From IMG/VR virus record IMGVR_UViG_3300037961_006532, positions 29,299 to 75,766 of that record: DNA of 46,468 nt, one strand, 5' to 3'. Position numbers and translations under genes: made by a program. Source of the stretch: a virus. Shown piece by piece: positions 25,101 through 33,465 of the stretch (positions are counted from its first letter, which is position 1; each line of letters starts with the position of its first letter). The notes below the pieces were generated by a model. It saw nothing but the letters and a program-made list of their open reading frames with translations, had not been told where the DNA came from and ran no database searches.

Positions 25101-26735
25101 ACTTTATTAGATAAAATTAATACAAATACAGGTGAAATAGAAAAGACTATAGCTTTAAATGTAAGTTCATTTTCACCTAGAGAAACTGTCATAATGAAAC
25201 CTCAAACTAAATTTGAGATGACTTCAGCTGCTTTAGGATTTAGAGCCTTAAGTTCTGTATTCGTACCTTACAATGAAAACTTTTTATCAGCTATGCCTGT
25301 ACCTTTTTCTAGTTATGATATTATAAAAAATCAAAGAATATTATTTAATGAATTTACTCAATTAGTTGCTGGTCCTGTTGATGAAGATGGAGGTAGTATC
25401 CTTACTGTAGATACATTTACAGGTAATACAGGACGTACCCCAGGGTTTTATTTAGAACAAACAGGCACAACTGACAGTGCTGTTAGTCCTAGCCCCATTG
25501 TTGGTACTTTTAAAATACATGTTAGTCAAGCTGGAGAAATATCTGCAGTAGATACATTTGCAGGAAGCTTCCGTAATGCAGTTGGGGATATTATTACTGT
25601 ACCTGATAATACTATAGGCGGTTCAGGAAACTTTACCTTTAGAGTAGCTACCACTACAACTACTAATTCAAAAGGAAATGAAATTAAAAATCACGTACTT
25701 GCAGAATTAACTCAAGCTAATAATAGCTATCTTTCTGCAAATATGTTAAGATCTACTTTTACAGGCGGTACTATAGTACAACATAAATATAGAAATCTTC
25801 AAGATAAATTAACTTTTCAAATGAAAGTTAATAATAATATTGGTATAAGAAATGATTCTATAAATTGGGACTTAGCAGGCCCTCCATTTTCAGCAACTGG
25901 GTTTGATGATTATGAATGGAATTTAAATACAGGTATAAGTCCTTTCAGTGCTTCTGTGACAAAAGCAATAACAGGGTGGTCTGGTAAATTTACTAATATT
26001 GTTACAGGTTCAGCAGCTAATTTTGAAATTAACACACCTGTACCATTTGTAAAACCTGACAATCATTTCAACTTAGATTTCAATTTAAATAATGGGTTAA
26101 TTACATTGTATAATAATGGTTTAATGTTTGGTAAATATTTTCTAAATCCATCTTTATTTCCTATGCAAAGAATATTATCACCGGATGTATTTATTAATTT
26201 ACCAGTTGTAAGAAATGAAAGTTTAAATAACATTCTTTCATCAGTTAAATTTTATTCAGATAAAGGTACAATAAGAAATTTAAAAGTATATGATAGAAGT
26301 TTGAATCAAGATTTAGTTAACTATATTGTATTAAATGATACTGATATGACTGTAGATAATTTATATTTTGACATGTATAATAATACAAGAAATAATATTG
26401 AAGAAATCGATACTATGTTTAATTATAAAATACCTGGTAGTAAAACAAACTATGGTAAAATTAGAATTAAAAATATCAATGTTAATGACGATAATATTGA
26501 AAGTTTAATTAAGTATGTACATTTAAAAATCCAAGAAAAGATTCCATCCAGTGTATTGAATTTAACATATAATGTTAACAAAGAAGATTATCATATTATG
26601 GATAATGGGCGCGTAATGAAGGGAGCAGTCCATGAAGATGAAACAGATTATTTAAATACAATTGATATATCAAATATTGATGTAAATAATATTATCGAAC
26701 AAAATAATACAACAGATAGTGGGGGAGGTTATTAA
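22182..26735 (+). CDS. very large baseplate-position structural protein, 1517 aa
   Basis: A 1517-residue protein at the T4 gp7 position after gp6, but I cannot show gp7 homology. Seen by eye: a beta-rich Asn/Asp-rich N-terminus; about 610-640 a LamG-like stretch (FHISFDLSLDSLSSFN); about 660-900 strands and GLKEI-type turns that suggest a beta-propeller (ITLPGVSDILDIIYIEQNND, VVICSNKIVKTNVLGEI); about 1070-1160 a small domain shared with the next gene (VDTFTG, GRTPGFY, GTFKIHV, ISAVDTF, GSGNFTFRVA); and another LamG-like region near 1340-1400. It is likely a peripheral baseplate or fibre-anchoring protein. It overlaps the next gene by 1 nt (TAATG). Confidence 0.65.
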   Translation: MAYERKNFNELRGLNFNSKDDKFSYKSDKIITNHGFEYQKYDMNLSARDLLTKNYTSNILTRFVNTNEILNFTKLNIKNTLNTKLTFGATQAISGEQVLTTATNKKDTDSVCVFDIDSINQFDNGQSFLIDLFDNDLCSISFNDGLARKYLFNYDDKDVIFKFLDNNELLNRNLSAKYFFQYNYDSNNNILKLYNNNKILTTGVRVISSTYRAFDEASSSFETIVTTKIKEAPVLSSINFKTSRNGLIKVDPAVSLTLPENLDQYIYYDFEDNYKVSDDSLSGINYNMINYYPYSNILLSAVDLSGSNNNFYVDLDFFNLKNHISNHNLIHGENKLDDPSKQRIYYSFSNNKNTEVAKENLSLNYTFFNKEYQILPNRMNKLIMPDDITPYKKININDTTLAKNGAFAAESPYFSDKVFKLTDKNRNNLQDEFTEVEDNLVANQEESFILLQNDDILGFQNINELQKNDIFGTYLCTWLKSNGNDEGTWFDRYYLPEDKSYVISLTGTNSSNSFDTVAQAKKYFESNTPGVYYADIKSNMTFEPNAEYLYQRIGKDYISNMVANQSGSLIKQNFEVALSGKQVVSTDTINFNDTKGFDNFKIIDLDRKNFHISFDLSLDSLSSFNSYNVIGNQYNDGFSLRNNFYYTPFIFIPFKNTISIFNNEFNKVNTITLPGVSDILDIIYIEQNNDIVVICSNKIVKTNVLGEIISEVSLEENDKFYADSNGLKEICAGTSGRYAYGAQNCLFFTNNYYGSNSQVLNLDLNSLTITDLNIPFRETSAYKSAVTHPVSGVVPLDGRSPVYVNDETAITLENSQRFISIQNIPGEAFVGTALQGTYVSGIPAGTSFTKEQYDPINAVRGDPTSPAGYDEFFVFKTERSNRIIFDVFQGGTELDPIIDTIDSEMDAIGGIDNRVYAMVFTDGVGKLDVTTDKRFKLSSFPIQTAAISAVGIDFIHEDGDWKALCFSQDITGNTLLDKINTNTGEIEKTIALNVSSFSPRETVIMKPQTKFEMTSAALGFRALSSVFVPYNENFLSAMPVPFSSYDIIKNQRILFNEFTQLVAGPVDEDGGSILTVDTFTGNTGRTPGFYLEQTGTTDSAVSPSPIVGTFKIHVSQAGEISAVDTFAGSFRNAVGDIITVPDNTIGGSGNFTFRVATTTTTNSKGNEIKNHVLAELTQANNSYLSANMLRSTFTGGTIVQHKYRNLQDKLTFQMKVNNNIGIRNDSINWDLAGPPFSATGFDDYEWNLNTGISPFSASVTKAITGWSGKFTNIVTGSAANFEINTPVPFVKPDNHFNLDFNLNNGLITLYNNGLMFGKYFLNPSLFPMQRILSPDVFINLPVVRNESLNNILSSVKFYSDKGTIRNLKVYDRSLNQDLVNYIVLNDTDMTVDNLYFDMYNNTRNNIEEIDTMFNYKIPGSKTNYGKIRIKNINVNDDNIESLIKYVHLKIQEKIPSSVLNLTYNVNKEDYHIMDNGRVMKGAVHEDETDYLNTIDISNIDVNNIIEQNNTTDSGGGY
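25390..25665 (+). repeat. shared ~90-aa domain, copy 1
   Basis: This stretch codes for about 90 residues that recur in the next gene at 28319-28590. Signatures are VDTFTG, GRTPGFY, QTGTTDS, VGTFKIHV, ISAVDTFA, VGDIITVPD and GGSGNFTFRVA. The DNA is also similar, with identical runs such as AAACTTTACCTTTAGAGT. Confidence 0.8.
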
Positions 26736-29176
26736 TGAGTTATCATAATACAGGTTCCGGATATTCTAACCAATCAAGAAATAATAATGCTAACTTAGCT
26801 AGCAATCAAGAGATTGAAGATATTTTTAAAGCATCTACTATTGTCTCTTCTTTATGTAATAGAATTGTTTATAATAAAAGATTTTATTATACTGACGGTT
26901 TTGATTTTTTATTTGAAGGACGTAACTATATAGGATATGTAAACATAGATGAAAATAATCAAGCTTGGAAGTCAAAATACGATCAAATTTTTAAAGTACT
27001 GCCATTAGAAAATACCTTTAACGATAATATATTTGACGGTAAATATTATGATACAACTATATTTTCTGATTTAGTTTTTGATTTTACATTAGACGATATT
27101 CTTTTTAAACCTAATGAATTAATAAACAAAAATTCAATAAATTATAAATTAGATAAATTATATGACAATTTTCTAAAAATTTATAATTTTTGTAATATGA
27201 GTGACCCTCTATTGCCAGACAATTTTCCAGCTTATGTTGCTTTATCATCAAATGCTTCATTTAAATCACCTAAAGAAGAGCCAGTCTTTAATCCAGGGGG
27301 AGCTGATAACAATACATTCTTTAAAGTAATAAGTACATCAGAACAGTTTTTATCAGCTGGTTCATTAGATACTAATGTTTATCCTCCATTGTCGGTTTTT
27401 GATGTTAGATTTACACATGCAGAAAATACTAGTATCGAATTTCTGAAAAGTGAAAAAGATAATAGTTTATATACTATGTTTATGACTATCAGTTCGGTTA
27501 TATATGCATTTAAATTAGATGATGATCATACAACATTTACTCAAATAGCTAGTACTCTTAACGTTGGAGGAGCTGCTAATCAAATTACTTTTGATAATAT
27601 TACAAGTCTAACAACGGACGGAAAAGATATGCTTTATGTAAATGATAATAGTAAAAATCAAATCCATAAATTATATGTAGGTACTATTATTAATGAAGAT
27701 AGAACAGGGGTAAGAGATTTTCAACATATTGATACAATTGGATCTCCAGGTAAATATAACACTAATTTAAATTCAAATGAAGCAATAGTTTATGGAGATG
27801 ATAGTGTTTATGTTTATAAACCTGATTCTTATAGTATAAGAAAATTTACTAAAGATTTTAAATTTGTTACTGAATATTTTAATGAAAGATTCTTTAAGAA
27901 TAATACTTTTAGAAATATGTCCTATAACAAATATCATAATGAAATTTGGGTTGTAACTGAAAACTTCCAAGTTTTAATATTAGATGGACCGTCGTTAACA
28001 AGATTAGATCAATTTGAATTTAACTCTAATAAGTTTGCATATACTATACCATTGATACCTAACTTTAAAGAGACACCTAGAAAGATTGAATTTTCTTCGA
28101 ATAATAGTAACATATATTATTTAGTTACTAATAAAAACGTATACAAATATTATATCAATAAGCAAAGTGAATTAATTAATAAATTTACTATTGATTTTTC
28201 ATTTGATGATCCTTACCTATGGAATACAATTTTCGATAGATGGGGATTAAGTGCTAACTTTCCTCTTTCTGCTGGTGATGGTATAACGTCTGACGATGCT
28301 AGAATAGGTAATCAATACCCAGGTGGTAGAATTGCAACTGCAGATACATTTACAGGTGCCGGGGGACGTACTCCAGGATTTTACTTTAATCAAACAGGTA
28401 CAACTGATAGCGTTGATGCTAATGTACATGTTGGTACTTTTAAGATACATGTTAATCCATCCGGAACTATATCTGCAGTAGATACATTTGCATATGGTGC
28501 TAATAATAAAGTTGGAGATGTTATAACCGTGCCTGATACTACTATTGGAGGGTCAGGAAACTTTACCTTTAGAGTTGCTTCTAAAGCTGACCCTGTTGAA
28601 TATTACACAGCTTTAGAAGGTACGCAATTATATTGGGATCAATTGCCTAATTATGATAGATTCTTCTTTGTTAACAATCCTATAGTTAGTGTTAATGACG
28701 ATATTAATAATAAAGAAACTTTATTAGTATTAGGTAATACAAGATTATTTAAATTTGTTGAAAAGAATGATAATGCTTCTTTGTTATCTGATAAGTATCC
28801 TAACTTTTATAAGAAGAGTGAGATATTTTTAGATAAAGAATTATTCAATAATATTACATTTAACTTAGCAGTATATAAACATATAACTAATTTAAATATT
28901 TTACTCCAAAATTTAAACAAAAAAGCAACAGCAAGATTTGATCAAAGTGAATATTTATTTTTTGATGATTTTAGTGAAATAAGTTATGACGCAAAGCAAA
29001 AATTTACTATTAAAGACCCAAGACAATTTTTTGTAGGCGTTAATGAAGTATTAACAGGTAATGTATTGAACAGGGTCATATCTAATTTATACAACTACCA
29101 GGAAGGAATATTAAAATTAACAGAGGTAGAAAGGATAGGTCTCCGAATACCTCCTTTATCTACTGTGTTTATTTAA
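26735..29176 (+). CDS. large baseplate-position structural protein with propeller-like region, 813 aa
   Basis: An 813-residue protein. The N-terminal 170 residues are an unknown, acidic, helical region. About 225-470 looks like an NHL-type beta-propeller: repeated ITSLTTDGKDMLYVNDNSKN, SVYVYKPDSYSIRKFTKDFK and NEIWVVTENFQVLILDGP. Residues about 528-620 hold the shared small domain also found in the preceding gene. The C-terminus is helical and conserved-looking (RQFFVGVNEVLTGN). GGAGG at 26724-26728 gives a good Shine-Dalgarno, and the ATG overlaps the previous stop, so it is the second gene of a coupled pair. It sits at the gp8 position, but homology is not shown. Confidence 0.65.
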   Translation: MSYHNTGSGYSNQSRNNNANLASNQEIEDIFKASTIVSSLCNRIVYNKRFYYTDGFDFLFEGRNYIGYVNIDENNQAWKSKYDQIFKVLPLENTFNDNIFDGKYYDTTIFSDLVFDFTLDDILFKPNELINKNSINYKLDKLYDNFLKIYNFCNMSDPLLPDNFPAYVALSSNASFKSPKEEPVFNPGGADNNTFFKVISTSEQFLSAGSLDTNVYPPLSVFDVRFTHAENTSIEFLKSEKDNSLYTMFMTISSVIYAFKLDDDHTTFTQIASTLNVGGAANQITFDNITSLTTDGKDMLYVNDNSKNQIHKLYVGTIINEDRTGVRDFQHIDTIGSPGKYNTNLNSNEAIVYGDDSVYVYKPDSYSIRKFTKDFKFVTEYFNERFFKNNTFRNMSYNKYHNEIWVVTENFQVLILDGPSLTRLDQFEFNSNKFAYTIPLIPNFKETPRKIEFSSNNSNIYYLVTNKNVYKYYINKQSELINKFTIDFSFDDPYLWNTIFDRWGLSANFPLSAGDGITSDDARIGNQYPGGRIATADTFTGAGGRTPGFYFNQTGTTDSVDANVHVGTFKIHVNPSGTISAVDTFAYGANNKVGDVITVPDTTIGGSGNFTFRVASKADPVEYYTALEGTQLYWDQLPNYDRFFFVNNPIVSVNDDINNKETLLVLGNTRLFKFVEKNDNASLLSDKYPNFYKKSEIFLDKELFNNITFNLAVYKHITNLNILLQNLNKKATARFDQSEYLFFDDFSEISYDAKQKFTIKDPRQFFVGVNEVLTGNVLNRVISNLYNYQEGILKLTEVERIGLRIPPLSTVFI
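28319..28590 (+). repeat. shared ~90-aa domain, copy 2
   Basis: Second copy of the domain in the preceding gene, with the same order of signatures (ADTFTG, GRTPGFY, QTGTTDS, VGTFKIHV, ISAVDTFA, VGDVITVPD, GGSGNFTFRVA). Its middle differs by small insertions. Confidence 0.8.
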
Positions 29177-29182
29177 TAAATA
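29175..29182 (+). promoter_or_regulatory. late-type box AATAAATA, 5-nt spacing
   Basis: AATAAATA overlapping the end of the upstream gene, then TTATT and the ATG at 29188. Confidence 0.6.
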
Positions 29183-29187
29183 TTATT

Positions 29188-30030
29188 ATGCCAGATTACG
29201 AATCATATAGAGGTAAAGCAATTGCATTAACGTTTACCAGTGTATTTAAGACAGGAGACAATAAAGAGTTACCTTTTAATACGTCTAACAGAGATGAGCC
29301 TGCGGTTTTTTCTCAAGGGGCTTTAAGATCAGTAGAGCCTAATGCATTAGCAACTATAACCGATGGAGGAGGGGTTCCGTCTTCCTTAGCTATAGGTCAA
29401 CAACATGCTGGGGTTAAAATTTTCGGTCCTACCCATATTTGTAATATAGGTACACCTTTAGGTGAACCAGGTACCGGTTGCACATATCTATGCGTTGATG
29501 GAGGTAAAGCTGTATTTACTAACAATATATCTGTTGGAGGTAATGCTGATGTAACTGGTGATATTACTGTAAATGATATCACTGCATCTGGTTGTATAAT
29601 TGGTGCTAATATATGCTCAACAGCTACTATATGCGCTGATACAACCATACAAGCAACAGGTAATATTACCTCAGGTTCAACAATACAAGGAGTTAATTTA
29701 TGTGCAACAGGCACTATACAATCAAATGGAGATATTATTGCATTTGCATCATCTGATAAAAACCTTAAAAGTAATATTAAAAAGATTCAAAATAGTAATA
29801 ATATTCTTAAAGGTATTAATGGATACACATTTGATTGGAACGAAGAAGCAGAAAGATCCGGAAGTGATTACGGGGTTATAGCTCAAGAAATTCAAGAAGT
29901 TGTACCTGAAATAGTTGTTGAAAGATCTAACGGAACTCTTGCAGTTGATTATCAAAAACTTATTCCGATTTTAATTGAAGAAGTTAAGAGCTTAAATAAT
30001 AGAATAGAAGTATTGGAGGGTAAAAAATAA
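29188..30030 (+). CDS. tail fibre/appendage protein with C-terminal S74 chaperone domain
   Basis: A 280-residue protein. Residues about 75-180 are a beta-helix-like stretch with repeated ICS.ATICADTTIQATGNI-type motifs and several Cys. The C-terminal 95 residues form a peptidase S74 intramolecular chaperone domain: FASSDKNLKSNI with the expected Ser and Lys, GYTFDWNEEAERSGSDYGVI, then AQEIQEVVPEIV and LAVDYQKLIPILIEEVKSLN with a final coiled coil. This domain trimerises the fibre and cleaves itself off. It is the first of two adjacent S74 genes. It overlaps the second by 1 nt. Confidence 0.85.
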   Translation: MPDYESYRGKAIALTFTSVFKTGDNKELPFNTSNRDEPAVFSQGALRSVEPNALATITDGGGVPSSLAIGQQHAGVKIFGPTHICNIGTPLGEPGTGCTYLCVDGGKAVFTNNISVGGNADVTGDITVNDITASGCIIGANICSTATICADTTIQATGNITSGSTIQGVNLCATGTIQSNGDIIAFASSDKNLKSNIKKIQNSNNILKGINGYTFDWNEEAERSGSDYGVIAQEIQEVVPEIVVERSNGTLAVDYQKLIPILIEEVKSLNNRIEVLEGKK

Positions 30031-30932
30031 TGGCCACTTTAGCAGGTAAAGATATAAATCAATCCTATCAAGGTTTAGTTAAAGCTATTGACAATAATGC
30101 ATTTACTGGTAAAGTTGACTTAACTGATGGTACAGGTGGAGCTCTTTCATTACAGTTAGGTAGAAAAGATTTAAATAACGGCGCTTCAGTTACTGGTAGT
30201 TTAGACACAACTGGATCAGTTACAGTAGGTACTAATTTAATAGTTAACAATACTTCGACACATACAGGTGATATTAATGCAGTAAGCGATATACATGTAT
30301 CTAATGATTTAACAATAGCAGGTAATCTTACTGCTAACTCTCCTACCTTCTTAGGTGATATGGTATTTAGAGGGCCAACCACATTATATAATACTTTGAG
30401 TGTAGTAGGTTCAACAACGTTAAGTGGATCGTTAAGTGTTGGTGGAGGTTTTGATGCATCTATTACTGGTAATCTATCATGTGATGGTGATATTATAGCA
30501 TTTGCTTCATCAGATAAAAGACTTAAAGAAAATATACAACCATTAGATTCTAAGATTTATTTTGATGAGCTTAAAGCTTATACATTTGATTGGAAAGAAG
30601 AAGCTCCATTAGCTGGAGAAGGTAAAGGATTTATTGCTCAAGAAGTTGAAAAGGTCGATCCAACATTAATAAAATTAAGCCCTTCTAATCATTTACAAGT
30701 CAATTATATAAGTTTTATTCCTATACTGTTTAATGAAGTTCAAAGTCTTAAAAAAGAAATTGAAGAATTAAAAAATGGAAATATTATTCAGGAGAACACT
30801 CCTAACAATGAAATTGAATTATTAAAGGAAGAAATATCTAATTTGAGTACTGAGTTAAAAGCATTAAAATTATGTTGTTATCCAGTATATCAACCAACTA
30901 AGAAGAGAGTTAATAGTAAGAAAAAATCTTAA
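30030..30932 (+). CDS. second tail fibre/appendage protein with S74 domain
   Basis: A 300-residue protein. The N-terminal half holds short beta repeats (GSLDTTGSVTVGTNLIV, LSGSLSVGGGF). The S74 domain begins at FASSDKRLKENI, then AYTFDWKEEAPLAGEGKGFI, AQEVEKVDPTLI and QVNYISFIPILFNEVQSL; it ends in a long helix with heptad-like Leu/Ile and a Lys-rich tail. GGAGGG at 30015-30020 is its Shine-Dalgarno. It shares the same DGDIIAFASSDK junction with the first fibre gene, including near-identical DNA. Stop shares TTAA with the convergent gene. Confidence 0.85.
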   Translation: MATLAGKDINQSYQGLVKAIDNNAFTGKVDLTDGTGGALSLQLGRKDLNNGASVTGSLDTTGSVTVGTNLIVNNTSTHTGDINAVSDIHVSNDLTIAGNLTANSPTFLGDMVFRGPTTLYNTLSVVGSTTLSGSLSVGGGFDASITGNLSCDGDIIAFASSDKRLKENIQPLDSKIYFDELKAYTFDWKEEAPLAGEGKGFIAQEVEKVDPTLIKLSPSNHLQVNYISFIPILFNEVQSLKKEIEELKNGNIIQENTPNNEIELLKEEISNLSTELKALKLCCYPVYQPTKKRVNSKKKS

Positions 30933-32290
30933 CCTAAATTTAAACTTATATCTTTAATACCCTGACCAACATAATAAGCTGTCTTCATTTGCCTAATAAA
31001 AACATTACTACCAGCAATATCAGCTACGTTAAAAGATATAGGTGGTTTTTTGAAATCAAACGTAGTTTCAGTAAAGTTAAATCCTTTCATAGCATATCCT
31101 AATGCTGTATCTTTTAGATCATCAGGTGCATGTGTTGCAGTACCAATACTGGTCGAGATTATTGAAAAGAATGGGTATGATTGTTCTAAACTTAACCCTG
31201 AAGTTCTAGTAAATCTAATAGTCTCTGAATCTACTTCAGTTAAAGAACCGGCTAATATACCCTCTCCATCTGCTGGATGGTAGAATGTTTGATCAGTAAT
31301 GTCAATATTACCATCAAAAGCGTTTAAGTTTCCACTATATGCAAAACCAATTCTTCCATATCTAGGAAATTTATTTAAGTAAGTTTCTGATGCACCTCTA
31401 CTATTCAAATCAATAGTTGAAAGAGATGCTAAATTAATATACTCTCCTCCGCTAAGTAAATCTACTCTTACGTTAGTTAAAAATGCAGAGAATTTAATTC
31501 TAAAGCTTAAACCTTGACTAAAATAAGCAGCACTTGTGTTAGGCGTGTATGTTACTTTACCAGGTACTTGAGAATAACCTGTAGATAATATAGGTAAAGA
31601 AGCAGTAGTATTACAATGTGTAGCAACTGAAAATGGTTCATCTCTACCTCTTGCTTTAGAACTTAAAGAGTCAGTTAAGATTCTATTTGTAATAGAATAA
31701 GGGGTTAAATAATCATTACCTCCGCTAGTAAAAGCAAAACCTTTTAATCCATATCCTCCTCTACCATCAATAGCAACTGAGGCAATATGATTTAAATAAG
31801 GCCTAACTCTTGTCTTACTAGGATCATAAGTATGTGTAAGTGTTTGGTAATTAGTAGTTGGATCATTATAAGTATTATTAGTAAACCCATCACCCCAGAA
31901 TACTGGTAAAAATTTAGCTCTAGGCAATCCACTAACAGAAACTAAAGTAGTAACCGATGTTGGGTCTGAAAACTGCCATAGTAAAGGTGTACCTGCTCCT
32001 CCAAAAGGAGATAAAGCAACGTTATCATCTAACCCATTTATGTTAGGCAATATACCTAAACCGTAACCTGAAGTCATAGCAGCGAATGAATCTCTAACAA
32101 ACTCATTACTATCATACATATCAGTATCAGATATAAAAATAGCGATTCCTTCTGCACTAGTAATAGGACCAGCTGTAGTAAATGATATATAATTATCTTT
32201 ATATAAATCTAAGTTATTAGATTTAAAATACACCTTACTAGTCTTTTCTGATGCAGATAATGGTACTGTCCATCCTTCGGTTACGCTCAT
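30929..32290 (-). CDS. unknown virion/surface-like protein, 453 aa
   Basis: A 453-residue beta-rich, Ser/Thr/Gly-rich protein. No family is recognised. Strand-like segments repeat (GLSFRIKFSAFLTNVRVDLL, then GYAMKGFNFTETTFDF), and GLKGFAF / AMKGFNF recur, suggesting internal duplication of a jelly-roll or lectin-like unit. A late-type box lies 5 nt before its ATG. It is a single minus-strand gene inserted after the fibre genes, so a fibre, decoration or receptor-binding role is plausible but not shown. Confidence 0.65.
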   Translation of the reverse strand: MSVTEGWTVPLSASEKTSKVYFKSNNLDLYKDNYISFTTAGPITSAEGIAIFISDTDMYDSNEFVRDSFAAMTSGYGLGILPNINGLDDNVALSPFGGAGTPLLWQFSDPTSVTTLVSVSGLPRAKFLPVFWGDGFTNNTYNDPTTNYQTLTHTYDPSKTRVRPYLNHIASVAIDGRGGYGLKGFAFTSGGNDYLTPYSITNRILTDSLSSKARGRDEPFSVATHCNTTASLPILSTGYSQVPGKVTYTPNTSAAYFSQGLSFRIKFSAFLTNVRVDLLSGGEYINLASLSTIDLNSRGASETYLNKFPRYGRIGFAYSGNLNAFDGNIDITDQTFYHPADGEGILAGSLTEVDSETIRFTRTSGLSLEQSYPFFSIISTSIGTATHAPDDLKDTALGYAMKGFNFTETTFDFKKPPISFNVADIAGSNVFIRQMKTAYYVGQGIKDISLNLG

Positions 32291-32295
32291 ATTAA

Positions 32296-32303
32296 TATTT
32301 ATC
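32296..32303 (-). promoter_or_regulatory. late-type box GATAAATA, 5-nt spacing
   Basis: GATAAATA on the minus strand, then TTAAT and the ATG at 32290. Confidence 0.6.
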
Positions 32304-32335
32304 TTATATATTGTTGATTACAATTATTACTACTA

Positions 32336-32341
32336 TATAAT
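32336..32341 (+). promoter_or_regulatory. -10-like TATAAT, 6 nt before ATG
   Basis: TATAAT at 32336-32341, 6 nt before the ATG at 32348, so +1 would be the start codon. No GGAAC box precedes it. Confidence 0.4.
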
Positions 32342-32347
32342 AATATA

Positions 32348-32557
32348 ATGATTAACAAGTTTAATGATATTATGTATAGTACTTTGCATTGGTCATTACC
32401 AAAATATCACGGTAGTATAAATGATATATTTCAAGATATACAAACTAAGAAATTAGAAGATGATTATGTAAAGTTTTATGAAAAATTTTCTGAAAATATA
32501 ATGCCATACGATATACTAGTTGAGTATAAAAATAAAAAATTTAAATATAATAAATGA
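32348..32557 (+). CDS. unknown small protein, 69 aa
   Basis: A 69-residue protein rich in Lys, Tyr and Asp. No family recognised. It overlaps the glycosyltransferase-like gene by 4 nt (ATGA), so the two are probably co-translated. Confidence 0.6.
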   Translation: MINKFNDIMYSTLHWSLPKYHGSINDIFQDIQTKKLEDDYVKFYEKFSENIMPYDILVEYKNKKFKYNK

Positions 32558-33465
32558 AAAAAGATAACTACGTAATTTTTAATCCTGAAGGCGGATTAGG
32601 TAAAATAATTGCATCGACAGCGCTAATAAAATATATACATAAAAAGTATCCTGACCATAAGATCATAGTTGTTACGCCTTGGGCAGAAATATATTTAAAT
32701 AACCCTAATATATATAGAGCATATAAAAATTTTAGTACACCTTATTTTTATAAAGATTATATAGAAGGAAGAGACTCAGTAGTTTTGAAAGGTGAACCGT
32801 ATTTTCAAAATGGTCACATTTATCAAAGAAATCATTTAATACAATCATGGTGTGACTTATTTAACTTAGACTATGATGGTGAAGAACCTAAACCAGAGTT
32901 ATTTTTTAATCAAGTTGAATTTGATGAGTATGCTAAAAACTTTACTTCATTCGATAAACCTGTTTTACTATTTCAAACTAATGGCGGTCCATATGAAGAT
33001 GAAAGAGGCTATTGCTGGACTAGAGACTTTCCTTTAAATCAAGCTCAAATATTAACTGATGAGTTATGTAAAGGTTATTCAGTAGTACAAGTAGCTAAAA
33101 AGAATGCTCCTAGATTACAAAATGCAACTTATATTGATGATGTCCCTAATAAAAGAACTTTTATTGCAATGTTAGCTAGATCTCAAAAACGAATATTAAT
33201 CGATAGTTGTTTGCAACATGCAGCAGCAGCATTTAACTTACCATCAACTGTATGTTGGGTAGGTACTAAACCTGAAGTTTTTGGATATAAGTTGCATAAT
33301 AATATAGTACCTAACTTACCTAAACTAGAACATGGAACTTTAGGAGTTGATAATCAATTTTTTGATTCAGATTTTAATGGACCTGAACATGAGTTTCCAT
33401 ATCCGTCAACAGATATATTTCCCCTACAAGATATATTTGATTCAATAGTTAAAGAAGAAAATTAA
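32554..33465 (+). CDS. glycosyltransferase family 9-like protein (heptosyltransferase fold)
   Basis: A 303-residue protein. The N-terminal GGLGKIIASTALIKYIHKKY and HKIIVVTPWAEIYLNNPNI match the first Rossmann half of GT9 heptosyltransferase-like enzymes. The C-terminal RILIDSCLQHAAAAFNLPST followed by VCWVGTKPEVFGY matches their (D)SG..H.A.A...P....FG.T.P donor-binding region. It would move a sugar from a nucleotide donor onto a glycan or protein, possibly altering cell surface or virion sugars. It is the second gene of a small plus-strand operon. The substrate cannot be read from the sequence. Confidence 0.7.
   Translation: MKKDNYVIFNPEGGLGKIIASTALIKYIHKKYPDHKIIVVTPWAEIYLNNPNIYRAYKNFSTPYFYKDYIEGRDSVVLKGEPYFQNGHIYQRNHLIQSWCDLFNLDYDGEEPKPELFFNQVEFDEYAKNFTSFDKPVLLFQTNGGPYEDERGYCWTRDFPLNQAQILTDELCKGYSVVQVAKKNAPRLQNATYIDDVPNKRTFIAMLARSQKRILIDSCLQHAAAAFNLPSTVCWVGTKPEVFGYKLHNNIVPNLPKLEHGTLGVDNQFFDSDFNGPEHEFPYPSTDIFPLQDIFDSIVKEEN

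Noticed and set aside
29397-29714. Minus-strand frame across the first fibre gene
   Set aside because: It is antisense to a recognised S74 fibre gene and reflects its repeat structure.
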